A stretch of DNA of 64,000 nucleotides. Source: Amphimallon solstitiale (taxonomy: Eukaryota; Arthropoda; Insecta; Coleoptera; Scarabaeidae). Position numbers and translations under genes: made by a program. Shown piece by piece: positions 20,496 to 31,922 of the stretch. Each line of letters starts with the position of its first letter. The stretch's first letter is position 1. The notes below the pieces were generated by a model, which had not been told where the DNA came from, ran no database searches, and was given only the letters and a program-made list of their open reading frames with translations. The stretch is taken from the NCBI GenBank assembly GCA_963170755.1, contig OY720675.1, forward strand, positions 112,930,821-112,994,820. The letters are read 5' to 3'.

Positions 20496-23016
20496 TGCTG
20501 TGACATCAGCATATATTATTATTGATGAATATAAGAAAAGATATGAAGAATACACCACCCCACTTGGTTGCGGCGTCAAAGAAATATATATGCTGTGACA
20601 GTATATATTTGTGGGTATAGTCATTTGTATATGCTGTACTCTTAAAATTATTCTTTATACACCAAAAACTTATAATTGGTTTTGTATTTTATTTTATATT
20701 GTTGAAGCATGTACTTAATAACTATTGTGGGTTCTGGCAATGTATGTGGTTCCTTCTCCTTCACTGGTGATCTTTCTCTTACTCATAATAGGGATGAGGT
20801 AATAGTTTTGTTCAAAGAAAACGGAATGTCTATACAACATAATCATATACCTTTTTATTTAGTAATTTGTAGATTCAAATAATTTTTTTATATACACTTT
20901 TATGCTCTGAACAAATACATAATTTAAAATGCTCATATCATTTATACCTAATGTCGGTTGTAATGTATGTAAATCCTTTATTTATTTATGATGCTAAACA
21001 AAAAAATAAATATTTATCCTGTAAATAAATAAATGTAAACTTTTATTGTACATTGATAGTGATATTTATCAATGTAATTATATTTATATATTGGCTTCAA
21101 TTAATTGCCTTAGACAACCATTTGCACGTGTTGTATCTAGCTTTTAATCTTTGCCTTATGAAACTTTTAATTAATTATTAACCAAACTTGAAAAAGATTA
21201 ATGATGCCTAGACAATACCATGAAGAAAATGCTCATTCGCACGTAGCATCTCTTCAAATGCCCAACACCATTAGTCCTATTTTTGTTGTAATTCCAACTT
21301 TATGAATTAAAAGAAAACCTTACAGGATAATATTTGCTTATCCATATTGTCCAACATTACATTGATTAGTCATTTGCACGTAAAAACCAATGTCTGTCTA
21401 ACAATTCAGATAACTTCTTTTCAAAAAAAAAACTTACTTGCTATCTTTAAATAATTCATCAAAATGTTCACTTTGAATGTCCATATTGAACGTTTCAGAA
21501 TTTAAATATATTAATAAAAGAAAATTTATTATGAATGAAAGTGATAAAGAAATAATGAAAACTACTATTCTACAATGTAACAATTATTTATAGCGTCTTA
21601 TTCTTTCGAAGTCAGAAATCTCCCTTTCGGAGTCGTAAGAAGATTCTCTCTTGTCGGATCTTGTTTTCCAATTTATACCCGAAAAAAAAACTCTACGTTG
21701 ACTATTGCGCCCTCTAGTCCATATTTTAGGTTGGCATTGGAATACACGTTCCAGTGAAGTCGCTGCCCGCATGTTGCCGTCTTGATACACGCACACATAC
21801 ACATATTGTTCTGACAGTTCTTTATTCACTACAATGTCAACATATCGCAAATTGTTTTCTTATTCAAAAAGTCTTTTCTGCCTCGCACAGCATTTCCGAC
21901 GGTAGGTTTATTTTTGTTGTTAATACCATCCTTCTTTGTATTCGTCAATGAACCTATTGCCTTGTTCACTGTTCGATACATATATTTTCTTCCCATTTAT
22001 TAATGTCAATTTCACTTTTCTTTTAGCTAGATTGCGATTTGGTAAGATGGGAAACACGTTGGAGATAACTATTATTTTTCTTCCCGCACTGCCTGTACCT
22101 GGAGGACACGTTTGTTTCTTCACTGTATCTCTGTCCTCTATCCATGATCTTTCCATTGGTAAAATGTCGATCTGCAATAAACTTTACACAAGTTTTATAT
22201 TTTATTGTCTTTTGTAGGTCATGAAACTGTACACGTCTGTTTCCAGTCTCTGAAGCATTGTGTTACAAACAAATCATAAACACATATACTTTTTATTTAT
22301 GATACCAGCTACCTTTTAATACAGAATGTTATTGCTGATCGGATTTACGTTTTACATATTTTTATATCCTTTTCTTAGTTTCTAGTTATAAGCTAAGGTA
22401 ATTTTTATCTTTTAATATAATTTAGTTCTTAAACTTTTTCATAAAGTTTTATTGCTTTATGCAAGTGAATCATAATAATTTACTTATTTATATTTATATT
22501 TCTTGCATATCGTATTTCATCTTTTTCATACAATTCTATTGCTTTCACATGACTAATTCTCTTAATTGTTCCATCCATTAACATAACCCTTTCTCTATTA
22601 TTTGCCTTCATTTCCCTTTTTGACTTAAACAGCGGTCCATTATTTAGAATGTTTAAAGCAATCTTTACGCATTGTATAAAATTAGGTTCCTTTTTATGAT
22701 ACGTAAACCATACATTTTGTGTATCCTTTCTATAAAAGAAATATATTGCTTATATTTATTTTGTCTTTTATTTCCTATTTATTTAATAAATTTTTATTCT
22801 ACATTTTTCACTATTTATTTGAATAATAATAGTTTTTAAATCACTTGCTTGTATATTGATCATGTGTATGCAACTTTGTATACATCCATGTAATTTTTGT
22901 TGCATATTTTTACTCAATCATATTTAAATACGATTTTTGTCATTTTTTATTTTATTTCGAAACTTAAACTAATTCTTAAAGCTATTCTTATTTTATAAAC
23001 TTGCGAGTTCACGGCA
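20496..23016 (-). repeat. Gypsy-3 3' LTR
   Basis: 2521 bp, starting TGCTGTGACATCAG and ending GTTCACGGCA on the plus strand. It matches 28598-31094 nearly throughout; the 24-bp TTGCTTTCACATGACTAATT-containing block near 22540 is absent from the other LTR. Confidence 0.95.
21584..22177 (-). other. Two small open frames inside the gypsy-3 LTR
   Basis: Minus-strand frames of 85 residues (21920-22177, MERSWIEDRDTVKKQTCPPG..., basic) and about 88 residues (21584-21850, containing VVNKELSEQYVYVCVYQDG and an Arg-rich tail) follow one another with a 70-bp gap. Both are kept in the second LTR (29685-30257) with conservative changes, but the LTRs are so similar that this says little about selection. 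A splice could join them (GATG|GTATTAAC is a possible donor), but the phases I checked did not fit. No homology recognised; they could be chance ORFs. Confidence 0.3.
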
Positions 23017-23118
23017 TATTCCCTTGGTTATTATATTTTGTCGTGAATCGTCAACAATGTTTATTAAAGCATGAACGACACGTATAATAACCATTGTGAA
23101 AACTCGCACAAATGATTA

Positions 23119-26100
23119 TTAATTTTCTACGTCTATATAATCATAAAGCATAAATATGTGATATTTTCCTTTGATCCTTTCGCTATCTATTTCTTGTAGC
23201 TCGTACGTTACATCACTCAAAATTTTATTTACTCTATATGGGCCTCTGTACGGTAAGTCCAACTTTGCGCATTTGTTTAAATGTCTCCTCCCTAACCTGT
23301 AGTTTTTCACCACTACCAGATCTCCAATTTGGTATATCTTGTGTTTTCTTATCTTTTCGTTTTCTATTCTCATGTATTTTTCTGCAATATTTGTTTGTCT
23401 TTGTTTACCTTGATTTGTCAATTCTTCGAGATTATCCACGATTGGTGTCTCTTGATTCCAAGGTCTCGGTGGATGTCTCCCATGCATTAGTGTATACGGA
23501 CTTATATTTGTCGTTACACTAGGTAAGAAATTTATATTGCTTTCCACCTCTTCTATGTATTGCACCCAGGCATCGTGTCTTTCGTGCGTTAACATTCTTA
23601 AGTGCCTCGTCACTTCTTGTATATACCTCTCACTAGGATTTGCTTGTGGATGCCTTATGCTAGTGAAAATTACCTCTATGTCCATCTCCCTCAATTCTTG
23701 AATGAATCTCATATTATTGAAGTATGAAGCATTGTCTACCAGTAATTTTCTTATCTGTCCATGGTCATTTATAAATTGATTCACACAATTTATTGCTGTC
23801 TGAGTGTTATATTTTCTCGTCGGATATAATTTTACATATTTTGTTAACATGTCTACCATTACAAATATGTTGCAATATCCTTGCTCTCCTGGTATTAAAT
23901 TCCCCAGAAAATCAGCAGCTACCAGATCAAATTTATTTTCTACTCGTATACTATGTATGCTGTTCTGATTTACTCTGTTTTTATACTTTCCTAATAAACA
24001 TTCTCTACATTTTCTATTCTCTGTGGCAATTAAATTTTTATCTCTCAGAGAATAAAATTGCTCTCTGAAAACAAGAAATGTTTTTCTATTTCCAGGATGC
24101 CCTAAATTATTATGTATGTTTCTAACGATACTTAATGCTAAATTTCTATCTAAAACTATTAAATTCTTATCACCTAGAGTCTTATATACTATGTTATTTC
24201 TTATATTATATCCTCTGTATTCTCCTTCTCTTCGTATTCTTCTTTTTATTTCAAGTATTTCTTCAGTTTGTTGACATGCTTCAATGCTCTGTCGACTGTA
24301 TATTTCTGGAGCATGATCCAAGTTATAATTGTTGACTTGGTATGCATTTTGCTGCTTTATCCCTCCTTGAGCTCTACTCAATGCATCTGCAACAATGTTG
24401 TCTGTGCCCTTTCTATGCCTTATTCTAAATGAATATTCCGACAATAGAAGTGACCATCTATATATTCTTGAGTTGTTGAATCTGGTCTTCATAAGGAAAA
24501 TTAATGACAAATGATCCGTCTCAACCAAGAAGCTATTTCCTAGTAAATAGTATTTTAATTTGGATACTGCATGAACCAAAGACAAAAGTTCTTTTTCTGA
24601 AATCGTGTAGTTTAATTCGTATCCCTTCAAAATCCTTGATAAGAAACAGATTGGCCTTTCCACACCATTTCTTATCTGCAGTAACTCTGCAGCTATTGCA
24701 TTATTTGATGCATCGCATCGTAAAATAAATTCTTCATTAAAATCAGGCAAATTTACCATTAATGCTTTGCAAAAATTTTCTTTTACTTCTTCAAATGCTT
24801 TGAGAGTTTCAGGAGTCCATTTAAATTTTACTCCTTTCTTTATCATTCTGAAAAGCATGTAAGTTTGATCAGATATTTTCGGAATGCAATGTTTATAATA
24901 ATTTATCATTCCCAAGAATCCTCTGAGCATTTTTATGTTTTTTGGTCTGGGATACCTTCTTATTGCTTCCAATTTTTCTTTTTCTATAGTGATTGTTTTA
25001 CCATCTATTATATACCCTAGAGAGTTTATTTTATTTTTATAAAATTCACATTTTTCAATGTTAACTTTTAAATCGTTTTCTGCTAACGTATTTAAAACCT
25101 TTTCTACCGATTTTTTGTGACTCTCTAAATTTTTATTAAATATTAGTATGTCATCCACATAGTGAGAAACATACTCCTCATGTGGATCTAAAATTTGTTG
25201 CATGGCTCTGACCAAAGCGGCTGTCGCTGTTGATAGGCCAAACGGAACGACTCTATACGAATAGACTAATGAATTGAACATAAAGGAACAATACTTCCTT
25301 GAGTCCTTGTGTAATGGTACCAGCCAAAAAGAACTTTTCAGATCTATTTTTGTGAACCACCTTGCATCAGTACACCTTGTTAATAAGGTCTCTATACTCT
25401 GCGGAGCTTCAAAATTAGGGGAGGTCCTTGAGTTAAGGCCCCTTGCATCAAGACATAAGCGTAATTTTGTTTCTTTCTGATTACCTGTGTTTTTCTTTAC
25501 TACCACTACTATTGGATTTATAAATGTTGATTCTGTTCTTTCTATAATTTTGTTTTTTAACATTTCTTTAATTTCTAATTTGACTTGTTCTCTGTATTTA
25601 TTGGGGACAGGATAATTTTTGACTTTAAAAGGTTCTGTTTCATCTACTTTGAGCCTGTGTTCATAGCCTTTTGCTAAACCAGGTTTATTATCAAATAATC
25701 CTTTATATTTACTGACAAGATTGCTCACATGGCTTATGTATTGTTTATCGCAATTTAAATTCGTACCATCCCTATATTGCGTGAAGTCCTCACTTTGACG
25801 ATGCTTCACAGGATGTGCACTTTTATTGTCTAATAAACCACTATCCATTTTATTTGTGAGATTTTGTTCAGCATTATTTATATATAAATTATTAATTAAT
25901 ATCTCATCTTCCTGTGTTTCCTTACACCAGGAGATTATTGAATTTTTAATGTGAAATGTTTTGTTTTCCATATTTATTTTTGTACCGTATTGACTTAAAA
26001 AGTCTATCCCCAAAATACAGTTGCTGTTCAAATTAGGCACTATTATGAATTCTGTTAATAATTTTAAACTACCTATTCTAACATTTATACAAAAAACTTT

Positions 26101-26403
26101 ATCTATAGTAATGATGTGTTTCTTATTTGCATTTATTAAATTTACTTTTCTTATAGGCATATAATATCCTAATTTTTCTATGTCTTTGTCTATAATACTA
26201 CTATCTAATAATGATAATTGCGCTCCTGTGTCTAATAATGCTTCTATTTCTTCGTTCCCTATTTTTACTGTTATATGTGGTAATTCCGTCGTGATTTTCT
26301 TTAGATCGTCGAAGTTGTATACGTTCTGTATCTTCTTTTTCTTCTTGACTGGCCTTTCTAAAAATCCAACGCAGTCGCGTTTGAGTAGGTAGAATTTACC
26401 CAT
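23119..26403 (-). CDS. pol: Gypsy-3 Pol (protease, RT, RNase H, integrase)
   Basis: One open frame of 1094 residues. Retropepsin: DTGA at 58-61 and CILGIDFL near 129. Reverse transcriptase: LCLDARGLN near 316, VVPFGLSTA near 385 and the catalytic YVDD at 415-418. RNase H: RCDASNN (Asp 563) and ETDH (Asp 629). Integrase: zinc residues His 763, His 768, Cys 798 and Cys 801, then the acids Asp 830 (VAADFLG), Asp 889 (LVDNASYF) and Glu 924 (NPSERYIQ). A GPY/F-like C-terminal part (GDLVVVKNYRLGRRHL...YRGPYRV) follows. All catalytic residues are kept, so the protein could be functional. The frame overlaps the end of gag by 46 bp in the -1 frame. It starts with ATG overlapping an A6 run, so it may be made by -1 frameshifting or by its own start. 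Confidence 0.95.
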   Translation of the reverse strand: MGKFYLLKRDCVGFLERPVKKKKKIQNVYNFDDLKKITTELPHITVKIGNEEIEALLDTGAQLSLLDSSIIDKDIEKLGYYMPIRKVNLINANKKHIITIDKVFCINVRIGSLKLLTEFIIVPNLNSNCILGIDFLSQYGTKINMENKTFHIKNSIISWCKETQEDEILINNLYINNAEQNLTNKMDSGLLDNKSAHPVKHRQSEDFTQYRDGTNLNCDKQYISHVSNLVSKYKGLFDNKPGLAKGYEHRLKVDETEPFKVKNYPVPNKYREQVKLEIKEMLKNKIIERTESTFINPIVVVVKKNTGNQKETKLRLCLDARGLNSRTSPNFEAPQSIETLLTRCTDARWFTKIDLKSSFWLVPLHKDSRKYCSFMFNSLVYSYRVVPFGLSTATAALVRAMQQILDPHEEYVSHYVDDILIFNKNLESHKKSVEKVLNTLAENDLKVNIEKCEFYKNKINSLGYIIDGKTITIEKEKLEAIRRYPRPKNIKMLRGFLGMINYYKHCIPKISDQTYMLFRMIKKGVKFKWTPETLKAFEEVKENFCKALMVNLPDFNEEFILRCDASNNAIAAELLQIRNGVERPICFLSRILKGYELNYTISEKELLSLVHAVSKLKYYLLGNSFLVETDHLSLIFLMKTRFNNSRIYRWSLLLSEYSFRIRHRKGTDNIVADALSRAQGGIKQQNAYQVNNYNLDHAPEIYSRQSIEACQQTEEILEIKRRIRREGEYRGYNIRNNIVYKTLGDKNLIVLDRNLALSIVRNIHNNLGHPGNRKTFLVFREQFYSLRDKNLIATENRKCRECLLGKYKNRVNQNSIHSIRVENKFDLVAADFLGNLIPGEQGYCNIFVMVDMLTKYVKLYPTRKYNTQTAINCVNQFINDHGQIRKLLVDNASYFNNMRFIQELREMDIEVIFTSIRHPQANPSERYIQEVTRHLRMLTHERHDAWVQYIEEVESNINFLPSVTTNISPYTLMHGRHPPRPWNQETPIVDNLEELTNQGKQRQTNIAEKYMRIENEKIRKHKIYQIGDLVVVKNYRLGRRHLNKCAKLDLPYRGPYRVNKILSDVTYELQEIDSERIKGKYHIFMLYDYIDVEN

Positions 26404-28058
26404 TTTTTGTTTGTCGGTAGTTGTCTTGAATCCTTGGGTATTGCACCTTTTGATTCTGTCTTTTCTTTCGTATTTATTTCTTTCTTCTCTTCATTTATTT
26501 GAACGTTGTTCACTCTTCTTTCCCTCTCAGGGTTTCTTTCTTCCTTCCTATAATTCTGTTCTGTCTTCCTCTCATTTTCATAATTTCTTGTTTTATTATT
26601 TGAATATGGATTGTTCCCATAGCTTGATTTATTATATGTATATGGGTTGTTTCCATAATTCTGTTTGCCCTGGTTTTGATTGTACCCATTATTGTTGTAC
26701 TGTTTTTTTTGATTATATCGAGGTGTATTGTTTGTATGTGGATTATTTCCATTGTTGTTATTGTTATTATAATTTCTGGGTGGATTGCTTGTATATTTGA
26801 CATTTCCATAATTATTGTTGTTTCCCTTTTCATCCACATCGTCTAATCTCTTGATCAGTTCCAGTAATCCTTCAATGTTATCAATTCCTTGAAGTGCTAC
26901 CGCCTGTGTAACGTTGTGGTCAAAGTGTGCTGCTAGCTGTGAGACAATATCGCTCTCTTCAATGGTTGGTTGTATGTATTTAAGAAAAGAATATTTTCGT
27001 ATGATGTAGTTTTCTCGAGAAGATCCAGCCCTGTATTTGCCGAACACTAAATCGTGTCTAATTTTCCTCTGCTGAGTCTGTCCCCAGTACTGTCTCACAA
27101 AACGAATCTCAAATTCTTTGAAGTTTACTACTTCATCTATTATCATGTCGTACCACTGAAGTGCATAATCCTTCAAACAACCTCTTATGAAATGTAGCTT
27201 TGACATCTCATCAGATATTCCCCTCATATATGTTTTTATCGTTCTCATAAACGCCATTGGATTATCTTTGTAAAATCCTGAGAATTTTGGTATATTCTCT
27301 GCGCTACCAGGCATTTGTGTCAAAGATACACTAGGTGTACTAACCCCGTGTACTTTGTTCTCTAACCCTTTGATAGTGTTTTCAAAGGTTAAAGTTTTGT
27401 TTTGTAAGGTCAACATTGTGTCAGTACAAACACCATATTTTATTTTGCAATCTTCCACTTGGTGTGAAAGTTCTTGTATTTGCTCTTGATATTCTACATT
27501 ATTCCCTTTAACTTTATTTTCAAGAGAATTTATTTTCTCATCTACCTTATTAAAACTAGCTTGTGTTTTGGCAGACCTTTCGTTGATTTCTTTTATTAAG
27601 AATGTGCCTTTACCTTCACATTTCTTTTCGTTAATATTTATTTGTTTGTTTAAAGTTGAAACTGACTGTTCTAACTTCAATTCTACTTTTGCATTTAGCT
27701 CTAATGTTTCCTTTCTTAATTCCATGAGAACCTTGTCTATTTTTGAGTTTATTTCTACTTTATTTTGTTCTAATCTTTGATTGTTTTCCTCAAATTTCCT
27801 GTTCATACTCAAATTATTTTGTTCTAGTTTTCGATTTAAATTCTTATCATTTTCTTCTATTCTACTGAATAGTTTATTGAAAAGATTCTCAATTTTTTGT
27901 TCACCAGCTATGCTACTGATGCTTTCTGTTTGTATGCTACCTTCAAGTGTTCGATCCTCTGATTCAGGTTTATCTGACTCTGAATCAGAAGATACCGGAC
28001 GATTTTCCCTGTACTGTGTGAACTGTGAACCTTCACCATTCTTATCCTTCTCTGCCAT
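26358..28058 (-). CDS. gag: Gypsy-3 Gag
   Basis: A 566-residue open frame. Residues ~1-45 are acidic and Ser-rich. Residues ~45-240 form a long coiled coil of Glu/Lys/Asn-rich heptads (LNRKLEQNNLSMNRKFEENN and similar). A capsid-like part follows from about 255 (ENIPKFSGFYKDNPMAFMR, LHFIRGCLKDYALQWYDMI, RFVRQYWGQTQQRKIRHDL). From about 415 to 505 there is an Asn/Tyr/Gly/Lys-rich low-complexity tail (NYNNNNNNGNNPHTNN) in place of a CCHC zinc knuckle, and then a charged end. Such a basic, Asn-rich tail could bind RNA without a zinc knuckle. Gag would form the cytoplasmic particle that packages the element RNA. The ATG at 28058 is the first in frame, and the leader in front of it carries tandem primer-site-like repeats. 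Confidence 0.9.
   Translation of the reverse strand: MAEKDKNGEGSQFTQYRENRPVSSDSESDKPESEDRTLEGSIQTESISSIAGEQKIENLFNKLFSRIEENDKNLNRKLEQNNLSMNRKFEENNQRLEQNKVEINSKIDKVLMELRKETLELNAKVELKLEQSVSTLNKQININEKKCEGKGTFLIKEINERSAKTQASFNKVDEKINSLENKVKGNNVEYQEQIQELSHQVEDCKIKYGVCTDTMLTLQNKTLTFENTIKGLENKVHGVSTPSVSLTQMPGSAENIPKFSGFYKDNPMAFMRTIKTYMRGISDEMSKLHFIRGCLKDYALQWYDMIIDEVVNFKEFEIRFVRQYWGQTQQRKIRHDLVFGKYRAGSSRENYIIRKYSFLKYIQPTIEESDIVSQLAAHFDHNVTQAVALQGIDNIEGLLELIKRLDDVDEKGNNNNYGNVKYTSNPPRNYNNNNNNGNNPHTNNTPRYNQKKQYNNNGYNQNQGKQNYGNNPYTYNKSSYGNNPYSNNKTRNYENERKTEQNYRKEERNPERERRVNNVQINEEKKEINTKEKTESKGAIPKDSRQLPTNKKWVNSTYSNATALDF
26403..26409 (-). promoter_or_regulatory. Possible -1 frameshift site gag/pol (gypsy-3)
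   Basis: On the minus strand C AAA AAA (gag codons AAA AAA followed by TGG) lies at the start of the gag-pol overlap. Slipping back one base gives CAA AAA ATG and enters pol. The first base pair after slippage is imperfect, and pol also has an ATG here, so initiation is an alternative. Confidence 0.45.
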
Positions 28059-28309
28059 TTTTATCTTATTTCTAACTTATAAATTAATAATGAAACTTAT
28101 CTAATTAAATACTATTCCTCCTTCTTTATCCCTTTCTAAATAAGAGAAATTGATAATTCACCAGTAAATGAAAATTAAAAGTATTCTGTCTCTAAATTGG
28201 ACACTGAATAACTATTCTATTTGCTAATGAATAAAAAAATTAAACAAACTTCATACCAATTATTTGGACAAAATAAATTATTATTTTTTTGTTTAAACAT
28301 TTAAAAAAA

Positions 28310-28690
28310 AACAAAATTGCACTGCTTCATAACGTTGAGTGTTATGTAAATAATTATTAACAAACGAGAAAATGAATACAATGCTCCACTATGTTAAGTA
28401 ACATTAATTATATATTTTTTTTTCTTTTAAACAATTAGAAAAGTAATACATTGCCTCTCTATGTTGGGCGTTAATATTTATATGATTAATAAACAACAAG
28501 AAAAGGAATACATTGCCCCACTTCGTTGGACGCCATTTATTAATATTTATTATAAATAATGTTATTGCCACACGTTGGGCATCGCCATTAATTAATATGC
28601 TGTGACATCAGCATATATTATTATTGATGAATATAAGAAAAGATATGAAGAATACACCACCCCACTTGGTTGCGGCGTCAAAGAAATATA
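28310..28690 (-). repeat. ~55-70-bp tandem repeats with primer-site-like cores in gypsy-3 leader
   Basis: Five or six degenerate units contain a core of the type GCCCCACTTCGTTGGACGCCA on the plus strand (near 28316, 28383, 28450, 28514, 28565), with a further one inside the LTR edge (28657). Each is preceded by AGAAAAGNAATACATT-like sequence. The core resembles the 3' end of an insect lysine tRNA (CCCCACGTTGGGCGCCA), so on the element strand every unit looks like a primer-binding site. The copy next to the LTR (28565-28586) has 3 extra bases. Confidence 0.6.
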
Positions 28691-31094
28691 TATGCTGTGA
28701 CAGTATATATTTGTGGGTATAGTCATTTGTATATGTTGTACTCTTAAAATTATTCTTTATACACCAAAAACTTATAATTGGTTTTGTATTTTATTTTATA
28801 TTGTCGAAGCATGTACTTAATAACTATTGTGGGTTCTGGCAATGTATGTGGTTCCTTCTCCTTCACTGGTGATCTTTCTCTTACTCGTAATAGGGATGAG
28901 GTAATAGTTTTGTTCAAAGAAAACGGAATGTCTATACAACATAATCATATACCTTTTTATTTAGTAATTTGTAGATTCAAATAATTTTTTTATATACACT
29001 TTTATGCTCTGAACAAATACATAATTTAAAATGCTCATATCATTTATACCTAATGTCGGTTGTAATGTATGTAAATCCTTTATTTATTTATGATGCTAAA
29101 CAAAAAAATAAATATTTATCCTGTAAATAAATAAATGTAAACTTTTATTGTACATTGATAGTGATATTTATCAATGAATTATATTTATATATTGGCTTCA
29201 ATTAATTGCCTTAGACAACCATTTGCACGTGTTGTATCTAGCTTTTAATCTTTGCCTTATGAAACTTTTAATTAATTATTAACCAAACTTGAAAAAGATT
29301 AATGATGCCTAGACAATACCATGAAGAAAATGCTCATTCGCACGTAGCATCTCTTCAAATGCCCAACACCATTAGTCCTATTTTTGTTGTAATTCCAACT
29401 TTATGAATTAAAAGAAAACCTTACAGGATAATATTTGCTTATCCATATTGTCCAACATTACATTGATTAATCATTTGCACGTAAAAACCAATGTCTGTCT
29501 AACAATTCAGATAACTTCTTTTCAAAAAAAAAACTTACTTGCTATCTTTAAATAATTCATCAAAATGTTCACTTTGAATGTCCATATTGAACGTTTCAGA
29601 ATTTAAATATATTAATAAAAGAAAATTTATTATGAATGAAAGTGATAAAGAAATAATGAAAACTACTATTCTACAATGTAACAATTATTTATAGCGTCTT
29701 ATTCTTTCGATGTCAGAAATCTCCCTTTCGGAGTCGTAAGAAGATTCTCTCTTGTCGGATCTTGTTTTCCAATTTATACCCGAAAAAAAAACTCTACGTT
29801 GACTATTGCGCCCTCTAGTCCATATTTTAGGTTGGCATTGGAATACACGTTCCAGTGAAGTCGCTGCCCGCATGTTGCCGTCTTGATACACGCACACATA
29901 CACATATTGTTCTGACAGTTCTTTATTCACTACAACGTCAACATATCGCAAATTGTTTTCTTATTCAAAAAGTCTTTTCTGCCTCGCACAGCATTTCCGA
30001 CGGTAGGTTTATTTTTGTTGTTAATACCATCCTTCTTTGTATTCGTCAATGAACCTATTGCCTTGTTCACTGTTCGATACATATTTTTTCTTCCCATTTA
30101 TTAATGTCAATTTCACTTTTCTTTTAGCTAGATTGCGATTTGGTAAGATGGGAAACACGTTGGAGATAACTATTATTTTTCTTCCCGCACTGCCTGTACC
30201 TGGAGGACACGTCTGTTTCTTCACTGTATCTCTGTCCTCTATCCATGATCTTTCCATTGGTAAAATGTCGATCTGCGATAAACTTTATACAAGTTTTATA
30301 TTTTGTTGTCTTTTGTAGGTCATGAAACTGTACACGTCTGTTTCCAGTCTCTGAAGCATTGTGTTACAAACAAATCATAAACACATATACTTTTTATTTA
30401 TGATATCAGCTACCTTTTAATACAGAATGTTATTGCTGATCGGATATACGTTTTACATATTTTTATATCCTTTTCTTAGTTTCTAGTTATAAGCTAAGGT
30501 AATTTTTATCTTTTAATATAATTTAGTTCTTAAACTTTTTCATAAAGTTTTATTGCTTTATGCAAGTGAATCATAATAATTTACTTATTTATATTTATAT
30601 TTCTTGCATATCGTATTTCATCTTTTTCATACAATTCTCTTAATTGTTCCATCCATTAACATAACCCTTTCTCTATTATTTCCCTTCATTTCCCTTTTTG
30701 ACTTAAACAGCGGTCCATTATTTAGAATGTTTAAAGCAATCTTTACGCATTGTATAAAATTAGGTTCCTTTTTATGATACGTAAACCATACATTTTGTGT
30801 ATCCTTTCTATAAAAGAAATATATTGCTTATATTTATTTTGTCTTTTATTTCATATTTATTTAATAAATTTTTATTCTACATTTTTCACTATTTATTTGA
30901 ATAATAATAGTTTTTAAATCACTTGCTTGTATATTGATCATGTGTATGCAACTTTGTATACATCCATGTAATTTTTGTTGCATATTTTTACTCAATCATA
31001 TTTAAATACGATTTTTGTCATTTTTTATTTTATTTCAAAACTTAAACTAATTCTTAAAGCTATTCTTATTTTATAAACTTGCGAGTTCACGGCA
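28598..31094 (-). repeat. Gypsy-3 5' LTR
   Basis: 2497 bp, nearly identical to 20496-23016. It is followed on the right by ATAT and on the left (leader side) by the tandem primer-site-like repeats. Confidence 0.95.
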
Positions 31095-31922
31095 ATATGA
31101 TTATAGAAAAGTTTGTAAAAAGCCTCGACTGTTTACAGAAACCTTTCGGCATTATATTCAATGGACGCAAATAAATAATAAATACACTTCTAAGAAGCAC
31201 TGTTTTTAAACAATTTATATCAAAGCAAAAATAAACATGAAAAATTTGACAGGAAGAATATACACAACGCACGTCTTTTTGACAGATATGATTTATCTGT
31301 CAACACCGAATTGAACTACTAGTCTATTAAAAATATGTAATAAAGAAATTTAATATTGAAACGGAAATTATGTGTTTATTTGCCATGAATGCGTATATTA
31401 CGATTAATTTATAAATCTTTTATTTAAACTAATGAAATAAATGCCCACAAGTATAATTTAACAAAGTAACTTTTTTAGTTTCTTTAATACAGTTATGACA
31501 ACATGTAAACGTCATCGATGACGTGCAACTCAACTTAACGCGTCTCCAGTATAGTTGAATCGCTCTCGCAACCGATATGCGCCACTAAATTAAAATGGCG
31601 TCAAATTAGAGATGTTGCAAAATTTTACCTGTCAAGTAATATAACCTACAATAGCCATTTCAGAACTGTCATAAAATAGGTGCTTTTCTTTTGACATAAA
31701 TCTCAGATAATATCACCTCACTTTAGCTGAGATTATATTTTGACGCGTTCCTTTTGTAATCAGCTGACTGAGAGGAAGTGAGATTTTTACTTCCCCCCTT
31801 ACCGATTCTAAGGTTGGTCAGAACCTTCCTCACTACTGAGATTTAAATATCACTTGGTGGTGGTGGTAACAAATGTATTTAATAGTAGGCGAAAATAGGG
31901 TTATGTTATTTGATTACCTAGG

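Larger units (their letters stand above)
20496..31094 (-). mobile_element. Gypsy-3: long-LTR Ty3/gypsy element, apparently intact
   Basis: Direct 2.5-kb LTRs (TGCTGTGACATCAG...TTCACGGCA) bound an interior with one open gag and one open pol frame on the minus strand. ATAT flanks both ends (20492-20495, 31095-31098). By eye the two LTRs differ at fewer than twenty single positions plus a 24-bp indel in ~2.5 kb, so the insertion is recent. The purine tract AACCAAGGGAATA lies before the 3' LTR. No env ORF is present. The long LTRs and Lys-type primer site recall the Osvaldo/Ulysses group, but this is an inference. Confidence 0.93.
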
